DNA of 64,000 bases from Pseudomonas sp. URMO17WK12:I11 (GCF_007677725.1 NZ_VEDF01000008.1:62001-126000); one strand, 5' to 3'. Positions 42,802 through 51,792 are shown, counted from the first letter of the stretch. Notes: generated by a model from the sequence alone, not told the origin. A program made the numbers and translations.

Positions 42802-43792
42802 CTTTGCCGGGCGCCTCGGGCTTGGCCTGGCGGGCATCGAAGCGGTCATACGCCTCGACGATCCGCTGCACCAGTGGGTGGCGGACCACGTCCTTGGGCT
42901 GGAAGTGGGTGAAGCTGATGCCCGGGACGTCCTTGAGCACCTCGATCACGTGCGCCAGGCCTGACTTGGTGCCGCGCGGCAGGTCGACCTGGGTGATGTC
43001 GCCGGTGATCACCGCGGTCGAGCCGAAGCCGATACGGGTCAGGAACATTTTCATCTGCTCGAGCGTGGTGTTCTGGCTCTCGTCGAGGATGATGAAGCTG
43101 TTGTTCAAGGTGCGACCACGCATGTACGCCAATGGGGCGATCTCGATCACCTGGCGCTCGATCAGCTTGGCCACGTGTTCGAAGCCGAGCATTTCATACA
43201 AGGCGTCATACAGCGGACGCAGGTACGGGTCGATCTTCTGCGCCAGGTCGCCGGGCAGGAAACCAAGCTTCTCGCCCGCCTCGACTGCCGGGCGTACCAG
43301 CAGGATGCGGCGCACCTGCTCGCGCTCCAGGGCGTCGACGGCGCAGGCCACGGCCAGGTAGGTCTTGCCGGTACCGGCCGGGCCAATGCCGAAGTTGATG
43401 TCGTTGCCAAGGATTTCCTTGACGTAGCGCTGCTGGTTGACGCCGCGCGGACGAATGTTGCCCTTGCGCGTGCGCAGCGAAACGCTGACTTCGTTGACCG
43501 CTGGGTTATCGATGTTCTCCACCGTCGACTCCTGCAGGTAGAGGTGCACGGTTTCCGGCGACAGGTCACTGGCCTTGGCCTCGCGATAGAGGCGGCGCAG
43601 CAGGTGTTCGGCAGCGGAAGTGCTCTTAGGGTCGCCAATCAGCTCGAATTGGTTGCCGCGGTTGCGGATTTCGATAGCCAGGCGTTGTTCGATCAGGCGC
43701 AGGTGCTCGTCGAACTGGCCGCACAAGTTGGCGAAGCGGTGGGCCTCGAAGGGCTCGAGGATGAAGCGATGAGGTTGTATGGGTGCGTTCAA
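42794..43792 (-). CDS. ybeZ: PhoH-like ATPase YbeZ
   Basis: A 332-residue P-loop NTPase, the usual partner of YbeY. The Walker A motif is GPAGTGKTYLAV, Walker B is FIILDESQNTT, and the C-terminal DITQVDLPRGTKSGL block is typical. The N-terminal KH-like part would bind RNA. It leads the minus-strand unit ybeZ-ybeY-corC-lnt. In most gammaproteobacteria miaB precedes ybeZ; here only 172 bases separate it from a divergent DUF1820 gene, so miaB is not at this site. Confidence 0.95.
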   Translation of the reverse strand: MNAPIQPHRFILEPFEAHRFANLCGQFDEHLRLIEQRLAIEIRNRGNQFELIGDPKSTSAAEHLLRRLYREAKASDLSPETVHLYLQESTVENIDNPAVNEVSVSLRTRKGNIRPRGVNQQRYVKEILGNDINFGIGPAGTGKTYLAVACAVDALEREQVRRILLVRPAVEAGEKLGFLPGDLAQKIDPYLRPLYDALYEMLGFEHVAKLIERQVIEIAPLAYMRGRTLNNSFIILDESQNTTLEQMKMFLTRIGFGSTAVITGDITQVDLPRGTKSGLAHVIEVLKDVPGISFTHFQPKDVVRHPLVQRIVEAYDRFDARQAKPEAPGKDA

Positions 43793-43920
43793 GGTCGTTT
43801 TTAGCCGCCCGACGGCAATGGATGTGAAGGCAAGAATAACCCTTGAAGGGCAGTGGCGAAAGCACTGAAACGATCAAGGGTAGCTAGAGACGCTGGAGCT
43901 GCTCGCACGCAAGCGTGCTC

Positions 43921-43929
43921 TGCTATCAT
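43921..43929 (+). promoter_or_regulatory. Extended -10 promoter of the DUF1820 gene
   Basis: TGCTATCAT matches the TGn-extended -10 pattern, 36 bases upstream of the ATG. A GCACGC-AA-GCGTGC hairpin (43905-43918) overlaps the spacer. Confidence 0.5.
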
Positions 43930-43964
43930 GCGCGCCTTTTCCGAGCCGGTGTAATCCCTCTGAC

Positions 43965-44291
43965 ATGAGCAAACCCGAACCTGCCATCTACAAAGTGATC
44001 TTCCTCAACCAGGGGCAGGTCTTCGAGATGTACGCCAAGCAGATCTACCAGAGCGATCTGTGGGGCTTTCTGGAAATCGAAGAGTTCGTCTTCGGCGAGC
44101 GCACCCAGGTGGTGGTCGACCCCAGTGAAGAAAAACTCAAGACCCAGTTCGAAGGGGTGATCCGCAGTTTTGTGCCGATGCAGTCGATCGTGCGCATCGA
44201 TGAAGTGGAGCGCCTGGGCACGGCGAAGATCAGCGAGGCCAAGGCCAGCGGCAACGTGATGCCGTTCCCGATGCCCATGCCACCGAAATGA
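43965..44291 (+). CDS. DUF1820 family protein
   Basis: A 108-residue soluble protein of DUF1820, restricted to gammaproteobacteria and without a known role. It shows YKVIFLNQGQVFEMYAKQIY and a motif LWGFLEIEEFVFGE, and ends in a proline/methionine tail (MPFPMPMPPK). In P. aeruginosa the same gene sits between miaB and a Sel1-type gene (PA3979). The ATG at 43965 follows an extended -10. It is convergent with the Sel1 gene, six bases apart. Confidence 0.85.
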   Translation: MSKPEPAIYKVIFLNQGQVFEMYAKQIYQSDLWGFLEIEEFVFGERTQVVVDPSEEKLKTQFEGVIRSFVPMQSIVRIDEVERLGTAKISEAKASGNVMPFPMPMPPK

Positions 44292-44297
44292 AGCCGT

Positions 44298-44843
44298 TCA
44301 AGGCAGTGGCGAGAATGGCGTGCGGCCTTCGGCGTTTTGCAGTTGCAACAGGTATTTGCGGAAGATCTGGCCAAGCACCTGGGTGGCGTGCTCGAGCTCG
44401 TCGCGCGGCATCTGCTCGGTGACCTCGTCGGCCATGTCCAGGGCGTCTTCGGCGCCGTTGACGGCGGCCATCTTCAACAGGATGTAGGCCTGCACGTTGT
44501 TGGCCTTGACCCCTTCGCCGCGAAAGAACATCGAGCCGAGGCGATACTGCGACTCGGCATGGCCTTGCAGCGAGGCTTTCTCGAACCAGTCCAGGGCTTT
44601 CTTCAGTTGCTTGGGGCTTTGCGTGTAGTAGTACTCGCCTAGCTCGAACTGCGCCTGGGCATCGCCCGTGCTGGCGGTTTGCTCGCAGGCTTTGAGTGCA
44701 TTCTGCAGGTCTTCAGGCTGAACATTGAGCGTGCAGCGCCCCGTTGCCGGAATCAGCAACGAGTTCCCGCCCTCCGCCGATGCCAGCAGGGGCTGAAGAA
44801 GCAACAGGCAGCCCAGGGTCAGGGCGCGGCCGGTGCGGTTCAT
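44298..44843 (-). CDS. Exported Sel1-like repeat protein
   Basis: A 181-residue protein with a cleavable signal peptide (LTLGCLLLLQPLLASAEGG) and two to three Sel1-like tetratricopeptide repeats in residues 60-150 (QAQFELGEYYYTQ, LDWFEKASLQGHAESQYRLG, AYILLKMAAVNGAEDALDMA). It should reside in the periplasm and act as a protein-binding scaffold; the partner is unknown. The start at 44843 begins the signal peptide and has GAGGTAAG upstream. Confidence 0.8.
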   Translation of the reverse strand: MNRTGRALTLGCLLLLQPLLASAEGGNSLLIPATGRCTLNVQPEDLQNALKACEQTASTGDAQAQFELGEYYYTQSPKQLKKALDWFEKASLQGHAESQYRLGSMFFRGEGVKANNVQAYILLKMAAVNGAEDALDMADEVTEQMPRDELEHATQVLGQIFRKYLLQLQNAEGRTPFSPLP

Positions 44844-45043
44844 GGGGATCGACTTACCTCTGCAAAGCTGCGGCCAATGTCTCTGGTGGCACATTATGGG
44901 ATAAGCAGCGCCAACCTTACAAAGTTTTACTCGAATTTCTGTTGCGATGCAGGATTTGCCGAGGGTGGCCACGCCATGCGCCGGCGCCGGCTGCTGCGCA
45001 GGCGTGGTGATTTGCCTGTGGAACAGCCGGCCCCGGCTGCGGA

Positions 45044-46327
45044 TCACTTGAGCGCGGCAAAGGCCTTTTCGGCAGCGTCCAGGGTGATCTGCAGCTCTTT
45101 GTCGCCATGGGCGATCGAGGTGAAGCCCGCTTCGAAGGCACTCGGCGCCAGGTACACGCCACCGTCGAGCATCAGGTGGAAGAAGCGCTTGAAACGTTCG
45201 GCATCGCTGGCCATCACGTCGTCGAAGGTGACGATGTCGTCGGCACCGCTGAAGTACAGGCCGAACATGGCGCCCGCCTGCGTGGTGACGAACGGTACGC
45301 CTGCGGCGTCGGCGCGCTGTTGCAGACCGTCGAGCATGCGGCTGGTGAAGGTGCTCAGCTCATCGTGGAAGCCTGGACGGCTGATCAGCCGCAGGGTGGT
45401 CAGGCCGGCGGCCATGGCCAGTGGGTTGCCCGACAACGTGCCGGCCTGGTAGACCGGGCCCAGCGGGGCGATGCAGCCCATGATCTCGCGCTTGCCGCCA
45501 AAGCAGCCGACCGGCATGCCGCCGCCGACGATCTTGCCGAAGGTCGACAGGTCGGGGGTGATGCCGTAGTGGCCTTGGGCGCCCCTGAGGGACACACGGA
45601 AACCGGTCATCACTTCATCGAAGATCAGCACCACGCCGTGTTTGTCGCACTGCTCGCGCAGGCCTTCCAGGAAGCCTGGAGCGGGCGGCACACAGTTCAT
45701 GTTGCCGGCCACCGGCTCGACGATGATGCAGGCCACGGTCTGGCCCACGTCGGCCAAGGTCTTTTCCACCGCGGCGATGTCGTTGAACGGCAGGGTCAGG
45801 GTGTGCTTGGCGAAGTCGGCGGGCACGCCAGCCGAGCTTGGCACGCCTTGGGTCAGCAGGCCCGAGCCGGCCTTGACCAGCAGGCTGTCGGAGTGGCCGT
45901 GGTAGCAGCCTTCGAACTTGATGATGGCGTCACGGCCGGTGTAGCCACGGGCCAGGCGAATGGCGCTCATGGTCGCTTCGGTGCCCGAGCTGACCATGCG
46001 CACCATTTCCATCGACGGCACCAGCGAGCAGACCAGGTCGGCCATCTCGGTTTCCATGGCCGTTGGCGCCCCATAGGACAGGCCATGCTCCAGCTGGCGG
46101 CGCACGGCATCGAGCACCTGCGGGTGGCCGTGGCCGAGAATCATCGGGCCCCAGGAGCCGACGTAGTCGACATAACGCTTGTCATCTTCGTCGATGACGT
46201 AGGCGCCTTCGGCATGTTTGAAGAACAGCGGGGTGCCGCCGACGCTCTTGAAGGCGCGGACAGGCGAGTTGACGCCGCCCGGAATGTGTTTCTGGGCTTG
46301 GGCGAACAGGGCTTCGGAACGGGACAT
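45044..46327 (-). CDS. hemL: Glutamate-1-semialdehyde 2,1-aminomutase
   Basis: PLP enzyme that converts glutamate-1-semialdehyde to 5-aminolevulinate, the tetrapyrrole precursor. The 427 residues are standard. Motifs include HIPGGVNSPVRAF, SSGTEATMSAIRLARG, LIFDEVMTGFRV, the PLP lysine in STFGKIVGGGMPVG, and AGTLSGNPLAMAAG. The ATG at 46327 is the family start. It begins 17 bases after thiE, in the order thiD-thiE-hemL, linking thiamine and heme synthesis. Confidence 0.97.
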   Translation of the reverse strand: MSRSEALFAQAQKHIPGGVNSPVRAFKSVGGTPLFFKHAEGAYVIDEDDKRYVDYVGSWGPMILGHGHPQVLDAVRRQLEHGLSYGAPTAMETEMADLVCSLVPSMEMVRMVSSGTEATMSAIRLARGYTGRDAIIKFEGCYHGHSDSLLVKAGSGLLTQGVPSSAGVPADFAKHTLTLPFNDIAAVEKTLADVGQTVACIIVEPVAGNMNCVPPAPGFLEGLREQCDKHGVVLIFDEVMTGFRVSLRGAQGHYGITPDLSTFGKIVGGGMPVGCFGGKREIMGCIAPLGPVYQAGTLSGNPLAMAAGLTTLRLISRPGFHDELSTFTSRMLDGLQQRADAAGVPFVTTQAGAMFGLYFSGADDIVTFDDVMASDAERFKRFFHLMLDGGVYLAPSAFEAGFTSIAHGDKELQITLDAAEKAFAALK

Positions 46328-46344
46328 GGGATCTTCTCTTTGAA

Positions 46345-46965
46345 TCAAGCGAACAGGGCATTGAAGGCGCGGGCGCGGCGGGTGACTTCCTGCGCGCTGT
46401 CAGCACCGAACAAGCCGTGGATCACCGCCAGCAGGTCGGCACCATGGGCGATCAGCGGGGCGGCGTTATCGAGGGTGATGCCACCGATCACGGCGATCGG
46501 CAGCTTGACCTGGGCGCGCGCCTGCTCCAGCAGATCGACGCTGGCCGCCGGCGCCCCAGGCTTGGTGACAGAATTGAAAAAGCGGCCGAAGGCCACGTAG
46601 CTGGCGCCTTCACCGGCGGCCTGGGCGGCGAGTTCGAGGCTGGCGTGGCAGGTCGAGCCAATGACGGCCTGGCGGCCAAGCAAGGTGCGCGCCGGCGTCA
46701 GCGGCCCATCGGTCTGCCCCAGGTGCACCCCCACGCCCAGGCGCGCGGCCAGTTCGGCGTCATCGTTGATGATCAAGCCGGTACCGTACTGCTCGCAGAG
46801 TTTGAGCAGCGCCTCGGCTTCGCGCAGGCGGCGCGCGGCGTCATCGCCCTTGTCGCGGTATTGCAACAGGCACACGCCACCTTCCAGGGCCGCTTCGACA
46901 TGGGACAGGAAACGGCCAGCGAGCAGCTGGCTGTCAGTGATTGCGTACAGACCGCGTAGCTTCAT
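46345..46965 (-). CDS. thiE: Thiamine-phosphate synthase
   Basis: Couples the pyrimidine pyrophosphate (from ThiD) with the thiazole phosphate to make thiamine phosphate. The 206-residue TIM barrel shows LRGLYAITDSQLL, LLQYRDKGDD, LIINDDAELAARLGVGVHLG, IGSTCHASLE and VIGGITLDN, all typical. The start MKLRGLYAIT at 46965 is well supported; longer frames upstream overlap thiD out of frame. It is 13 bases after the thiD stop. Confidence 0.96.
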   Translation of the reverse strand: MKLRGLYAITDSQLLAGRFLSHVEAALEGGVCLLQYRDKGDDAARRLREAEALLKLCEQYGTGLIINDDAELAARLGVGVHLGQTDGPLTPARTLLGRQAVIGSTCHASLELAAQAAGEGASYVAFGRFFNSVTKPGAPAASVDLLEQARAQVKLPIAVIGGITLDNAAPLIAHGADLLAVIHGLFGADSAQEVTRRARAFNALFA

Positions 46966-46978
46966 CGAAGGCCTCGTG

Positions 46979-47776
46979 TCAGGAGCAGAAATCCAGCGGC
47001 AGGCGGCGCGGGACGAACTGCCCCTTGCCCAGCTGTTCGGCGTCGCGCAGGGTGCGCCAGGTGTAGTCCAGCGCACTGCGTACCGCGCTTTGCAATTGCT
47101 CGCCCAGGGCCAGGCGGCCGGCCAGGGCGCTGGCCAGGGTGCAGCCCGAGCCATGGTAACTGCCCGGCAGGCGCTGGCAGGTCCAGGTGTGCTGCTGGCC
47201 ATCACGGCTGTACAGGCGGTTGTGGATTTCATCCTCGTCGCCGTGCCCGCCGGTGATCAGCAGGTGCTGGCAATAAGGCAGCAGTTTGTCGGCACATTCA
47301 TCGGCGCTGCCGTCAGGCAGCTCGGCCAGGATACGCGCCTCCGGCAGGTTCGGCGTGGCAATGGTCGCCAGCGGCAGCAGGCGCTCGCGCACGGCATAGC
47401 CGACTTCGTCCTTGCCCAGGCGTCCGCCGCCACCAGCACGCAGCACCGGGTCACAGACCAGCGGCAGATGCGGGTGGGCGGCCAGCAGTTCGGCCACCGT
47501 GTCGACCATGGCGATCGAGCCCAGCATGCCGAGCTTCACCGCAGCGACGGTCGAGTCGCTCAGCACGGCGTTGGCCTGGGCCAGCACCCACTCGCGGTCG
47601 AGCACGCGGAAGTCGGAAACGTTGACGGTATCCTGCACGGTCAGGGCGGTCACGGCGGGCGCGGCGTGACAGCCCTGGGCGATCAGGGCTTCGATATCTG
47701 CCTGCAAGCCGGCGCCGCCACTTGGGTCGTGGCCGGAGAGACAGAGGACAACGGGGCGGGAGCTGTAGGTATTCAT
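46979..47776 (-). CDS. thiD: Hydroxymethylpyrimidine / phosphomethylpyrimidine kinase
   Basis: Ribokinase-fold enzyme that phosphorylates HMP twice in thiamine synthesis and salvage. The 265 residues include LCLSGHDPSGGAGLQADIEA at the N-terminus, VKLGMLGS, VCDPVLRAGGGGRL and the anion hole/catalytic motif GSYHGSGCTLASALAG. It is first of thiD-thiE-hemL. I see no TPP riboswitch in the 265-base leader region, so control by thiamine must differ from the thiC-type case. Confidence 0.96.
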   Translation of the reverse strand: MNTYSSRPVVLCLSGHDPSGGAGLQADIEALIAQGCHAAPAVTALTVQDTVNVSDFRVLDREWVLAQANAVLSDSTVAAVKLGMLGSIAMVDTVAELLAAHPHLPLVCDPVLRAGGGGRLGKDEVGYAVRERLLPLATIATPNLPEARILAELPDGSADECADKLLPYCQHLLITGGHGDEDEIHNRLYSRDGQQHTWTCQRLPGSYHGSGCTLASALAGRLALGEQLQSAVRSALDYTWRTLRDAEQLGKGQFVPRRLPLDFCS

Positions 47777-47890
47777 GGTCGGCGAGCTTACCACCAAACC
47801 TATTTGTGCGAATCGCCAGCGCACGGCAATTTGTTGATCGATCGGTCAGGAAGATGCCTGTATGATCGCTGAAAGTACTGTCCTAGAGCG

Positions 47891-47909
47891 TTTGGATGGA
47901 AAATCCAAA
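47891..47909 (+). promoter_or_regulatory. GGA-loop hairpin upstream of the LadS-like gene
   Basis: TTTGGAT (47891-47897) and ATCCAAA (47903-47909) form a perfect 7-bp stem with a GGAAA loop. GGA in a hairpin loop is the recognition feature of Rsm/Csr proteins. It lies 133 bases before the LadS-like ATG and would matter only if it is transcribed. Confidence 0.35.
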
Positions 47910-48041
47910 TGGCCCGTGGCCAGCCTCGCAGGCTATGCTAGAGTGCTGGGATAACTCGACAAACGGGCTCTGCCGGATTTCGTCGTCTCAAAAGGATCGG
48001 AGGCCATCGCGACGCGACCGGAAAGGCCAGGCTGGGGCTGT

Positions 48042-50024
48042 ATGCGCTATTTGCTGATAATGCTGCTGGGCTTGCTGCCCGTGCTGGCCGGAGCCGTCGA
48101 ATTCGACGCCACGACCCGGCAACTTCCGTTGGGCAAAGCCATGCAGGTCTACGAAGACAAAGACGGCAGCGCCACCATCGCTCAGGTCAGCGCGCCGAGC
48201 TTCAGCCGCTTTCGCCCACATCAGGCCGATGTCCTCAATGCGGGCTATTCGACCTCGGTATTCTGGCTGAAGGTCGATCTGCAGTATGACGCTTCGGTCG
48301 ATGCGCTGCCGCGCCAATGGCTGCTGGAGCTTGCCTACCCGCCGATGGACCACATCGAGCTGTATCTGGCCGGCAGCGATGGCGCGTTTCGCCTGGCCCA
48401 ACGCACGGGCGATGCATTGCCCTACGACAGCCGGCAGATCCGCCAGAACAACTACCTGTTCGCCCTGGACCTGCCCCCAGGGCAGCCGACCACCGTCTAT
48501 CTGCGCCTGAGCAGCCAAGGCTCGATTCAGGCGCCGTTGACCTTGTGGTCGGCCGAGGCCTACATCGAAGCGCAGCCGACGCGCTTCTACGTGTTCGGCA
48601 TGATCTACGGCGTGCTGCTGGTAATGGCGGTGTACAACCTGTTCGTTTACCTCGGCGTGCGCGATGTCAGCTATCTCTATTACATCCTCTACATTGCCGC
48701 GTTCGGCTTGTATCAAGTCTCGGTCAACGGCGCAGGCGTCGCTTATTTCTGGCCTGACAGCCCGTGGTGGGCCAACGCCGCGACGCCGTTCTTCATCGGC
48801 GCCGCCGGCCTGTTCGGCTGCCAGTTCGCGCGCCACTTCCTGCAACTGGCCAAGGTCAGCAAGGCCTTCGATCGGCTGCTGCAGGGGTTGATGGCCGGTG
48901 GCGTGCTGGTCATGCTGCTGGCGGTAAGCGTGCGCTACGGCATCGCCTTGCGCGTGGCCACGCTGCTGGCGCTGCTGTTCACCTTGAGCATCTTCGCGGC
49001 CGGCCTGTATGCCTGGCTGCGCGGCCTGCGCGTGGCGCGCTGGTTCATCATCGCGTGGACCGCGTTCCTCGTCGGCGGGCTGGTCAACACCTTGATGGTG
49101 CTGGGCTTGCTGCCAAACCTGTTCATCACCATGTATGCCAGCCAGCTCGGCTCTGCGCTGGAAGTCGCGCTGCTGTCGCTGGCGCTGGCCGACCGCATCA
49201 ACAGCATGCGCGAGCAGCAGGCGCAGACCCTGCGCGACACCGGCCAGGTGCTGGAGAACCTCAACCAGCAACTGGCGCGCAGCAATCACCTCAAGGATGA
49301 ATTCCTGGCCAGCGTCACCCATGAGTTGCGCACCCCGATGAATGGCGTGATCGGCTCGCTCGAACTGATGCAGACGTTGCCAATGAGCGCGGAAATGGCC
49401 CAGTACCACCGCACCGCCAATGGCTCGGCGCAAGACATGATGGACATGGTCGACGACATTCTGACCCTGAGCGAGCTGCAAGCCGGACGCCTGCGCGCCC
49501 AGGCCATGCCGTTCAGCCTGCGTCGCACCTTGCAGGACCTGCGCGCCGGTTACGCCGGTACCGCCTTGGGCAAGGGCCTGTACCTGAGCCTGGATATTCC
49601 GGCAGAGCTTCCCGATGAACTGCTCGGCGACGCGCAGAAGCTGTCGCGCTGCCTGGGTTGCCTGATCAACAACGGGCTGAAATTCACCCACCAGGGCGGC
49701 GTGATGCTGCAGGTGCGTGGCCGGCGGCTGGGGCCGTGCAGCCTGGCGCTGACCTTCAGTGTCAGCGACAGCGGCATCGGTTTCGACGACCTCGACCAGG
49801 CGATCCTGTACCAGCGTTTCTTCCAGGTCGACGGTTCCATGACCCGGCGTTACGGCGGCCTGGGCATCGGCCTGTCGATCTGCCGGCAGTTGGCCGAGGT
49901 GCTGGGCGGCAGGATCTCCCACGAATCGACCCGCGGCCTGGGCAGCCGCTTCGAGCTGAGCCTGAATGTGGCGCTCGCGCAAGTGCAGATGCCGCCGGGC
50001 AGGGCGGTTTCATACAAAGGCTGA
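48042..50024 (+). CDS. LadS-like 7TMR-DISM sensor histidine kinase without receiver domain
   Basis: A 660-residue sensor kinase: signal peptide, a periplasmic 7TMR-DISMED2-type domain (about 25-175), seven membrane segments (about 182-375), a coiled linker, a HisKA domain with phosphoacceptor His427 (ASVTHELRTPMNG), and an ATPase domain with the N-box LINNGLKFT (about 542-550), DSGIG (576-580) and GLGIGL (606-611). P. aeruginosa LadS, which feeds the Gac/Rsm pathway and occupies the same position after thiD, has an additional C-terminal receiver domain; here the protein ends right after the ATPase domain. Whether it acts as LadS is uncertain. Confidence 0.85.
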   Translation: MRYLLIMLLGLLPVLAGAVEFDATTRQLPLGKAMQVYEDKDGSATIAQVSAPSFSRFRPHQADVLNAGYSTSVFWLKVDLQYDASVDALPRQWLLELAYPPMDHIELYLAGSDGAFRLAQRTGDALPYDSRQIRQNNYLFALDLPPGQPTTVYLRLSSQGSIQAPLTLWSAEAYIEAQPTRFYVFGMIYGVLLVMAVYNLFVYLGVRDVSYLYYILYIAAFGLYQVSVNGAGVAYFWPDSPWWANAATPFFIGAAGLFGCQFARHFLQLAKVSKAFDRLLQGLMAGGVLVMLLAVSVRYGIALRVATLLALLFTLSIFAAGLYAWLRGLRVARWFIIAWTAFLVGGLVNTLMVLGLLPNLFITMYASQLGSALEVALLSLALADRINSMREQQAQTLRDTGQVLENLNQQLARSNHLKDEFLASVTHELRTPMNGVIGSLELMQTLPMSAEMAQYHRTANGSAQDMMDMVDDILTLSELQAGRLRAQAMPFSLRRTLQDLRAGYAGTALGKGLYLSLDIPAELPDELLGDAQKLSRCLGCLINNGLKFTHQGGVMLQVRGRRLGPCSLALTFSVSDSGIGFDDLDQAILYQRFFQVDGSMTRRYGGLGIGLSICRQLAEVLGGRISHESTRGLGSRFELSLNVALAQVQMPPGRAVSYKG

Positions 50025-50136
50025 AGGCAGGCGCCCTGGGGCGATGACACATCTTTCGTCATGAATGCCCCTTTGACGGGGTCGCTGGGAGTGCTTCACT
50101 GGGTGTTTCAGCCATGCCCGGCCCCAGGAGCTGCCC

Positions 50137-51792
50137 ATGAACCTGCACCAGTACGCTGAAACCCATGAGGTCACCAACCAGCCGCCTGCGCTCGATGGCG
50201 CCAACCTCTACCGCATCGACCTGCCGCTGCAGGAGTGGTCGCGCCGCTTCGGCGCCGGCTGGGCCGAGGCGCGCATCGACGCCTATGGCGCTCTGGCCGG
50301 CGGGCCATTGATGGCAGCGGGCTTCCTGGCCAATGCGCACAAGCCTGAGTTCAGCAGCCATGACCGCTACGGGCATCGTATCGACCTGGTGGAATTTCAC
50401 CCGGCCTACCACCAACTGATGCGTACCGCCGTCGAACACGGCCTGCCTTCGCTGCCCTGGGCCGAACCGCGCCCCGGCGCCCACGTGGCGCGCGCGTCGA
50501 TGACCTACCTGCACAGCCAGGCCGAAGCCGGCAGCGGCTGCCCGCTGACCATGACCTTCGCCGCGGTACCTGCGTTGCGCGTGCAGCCTGAGCTCGCCGA
50601 GTACTGGCTGCCGAAGATCCTTGCCCGCGAATACGACCCGCGCAATGTCGGCGACCGCCACAAGGCCGGCGTCACCGTGGGCATGGCGATGACCGAGAAG
50701 CAGGGCGGTACCGACGTGCGCGCCAACACCACCCGTGCCTACCCCGTCGGCAGCGCTGGCCCCGGACAGGCCTACGAGCTGGTGGGGCACAAGTGGTTCT
50801 GTTCGGCACCGATGTGCGATGCCTTCCTCACCCTGGCGCAGACCGACAAAGGCTTGAGTTGCTTCCTGTTGCCGCGCCACCGGCCCGACGACGGGCGCAA
50901 TCAGTTCTATATCCAGCGCCTGAAGAACAAGCTCGGCAACTGCTCCAATGCGTCCAGCGAGGTCGAGTTCCGCGGGGCATTGGCGTGGATGCTGGGCGAA
51001 GAGGGGCGCGGAGTGCCGACCATCATCGAGATGGTGGCCATGACCCGCTTCGATTGCATGGTCGGCTCCAGTGCCCTGATGCGCCAGGCGCTGACCCAGG
51101 CAACCCATCACTGCGCCCACCGCAAGGTCGGTGGCCGGGTGCTGAACGAACAGCCCTTGATGCAGAACGTACTGGCCGACCTTGCCTTGGAAAGCGAAGC
51201 GGCATTGGCCCTGAGCTTGCGCATGGGCCAGGCCCTGGAACAGCTCGACGATCCGCAGCAGGCGCACTTCGCCCGGCTGGTGACCGCCGTGGGCAAATAC
51301 TGGATCTGCAAGCGCGCGCCGGCGATGATCAACGAAGCCGCCGAGTGCCTGGGGGGCGCCGGCTATGTCGAAGACAGCATTCTGCCGCGCCTGTATCGCG
51401 AGGCGCCGGTCAACTCGACCTGGGAGGGCTCAGGCAATGTGCAATGCCTGGATGTGCTGCGCGCGTTGTCCAAGGAGCCGGGTGTGCTCGATGCGTTGTT
51501 CACCGAGCTTGGGGATGGCCACGGCGACCCGCGCCTGGCGGCGTACATCGGCAATCTCAAAGGCGCGTTCGCCGATACTGACGATATCCAGTACCGCGCG
51601 CGGCAGCTGACCGAGGTGATCGCCCTGGCGCTGCAAGCCAAGCTGCTGCTCGAGGCCGGTAACGCCGCCGTCAGCGACGCCTTCATCGGCAGTCGCCTGA
51701 GCAGCGCCGGTGGGCGCACCTATGGGGCCTTGCCGCGCGGGGTCGATACCCAGGCGCTGGTGGCCCGGGCAACCCCGGCCTGGCTCGGCTGA
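50137..51792 (+). CDS. AidB-type acyl-CoA dehydrogenase family protein
   Basis: A 551-residue flavoprotein of the AidB branch: an N-terminal adaptive-response domain precedes the acyl-CoA dehydrogenase core. FAD-binding blocks are MAMTEKQGGTDVRANTTRA and ELVGHKWFCSAPMCDAFL; the catalytic-helix region includes INEAAECLGGAGYVEDS and PVNSTWEGSGNVQCLDVLRA. E. coli AidB binds DNA and is induced by alkylation, and its role is still debated. It corresponds to PA3972 in location. An Ada box was not searched for in detail. Confidence 0.88.
   Translation: MNLHQYAETHEVTNQPPALDGANLYRIDLPLQEWSRRFGAGWAEARIDAYGALAGGPLMAAGFLANAHKPEFSSHDRYGHRIDLVEFHPAYHQLMRTAVEHGLPSLPWAEPRPGAHVARASMTYLHSQAEAGSGCPLTMTFAAVPALRVQPELAEYWLPKILAREYDPRNVGDRHKAGVTVGMAMTEKQGGTDVRANTTRAYPVGSAGPGQAYELVGHKWFCSAPMCDAFLTLAQTDKGLSCFLLPRHRPDDGRNQFYIQRLKNKLGNCSNASSEVEFRGALAWMLGEEGRGVPTIIEMVAMTRFDCMVGSSALMRQALTQATHHCAHRKVGGRVLNEQPLMQNVLADLALESEAALALSLRMGQALEQLDDPQQAHFARLVTAVGKYWICKRAPAMINEAAECLGGAGYVEDSILPRLYREAPVNSTWEGSGNVQCLDVLRALSKEPGVLDALFTELGDGHGDPRLAAYIGNLKGAFADTDDIQYRARQLTEVIALALQAKLLLEAGNAAVSDAFIGSRLSSAGGRTYGALPRGVDTQALVARATPAWLG

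Noticed and set aside
44844..45047. N-terminal extension of the Sel1 protein
   Set aside because: The signal peptide begins at 44843; the extension overlaps the end of hemL.
46966..47232. N-terminal extension of thiE by 89 codons
   Set aside because: It overlaps thiD out of frame and is compositionally unlike protein; MKLRGLYAIT is the family start.
47777..48041. Possible TPP riboswitch before thiD
   Set aside because: I do not find the conserved THI-box words (CUGAGA and ACCUGAUC-like) in the right order on the minus strand.
47988..49982. Long minus-strand frame opposite the LadS-like kinase
   Set aside because: Shadow of a clear histidine kinase; low-complexity QAHR-rich translation.
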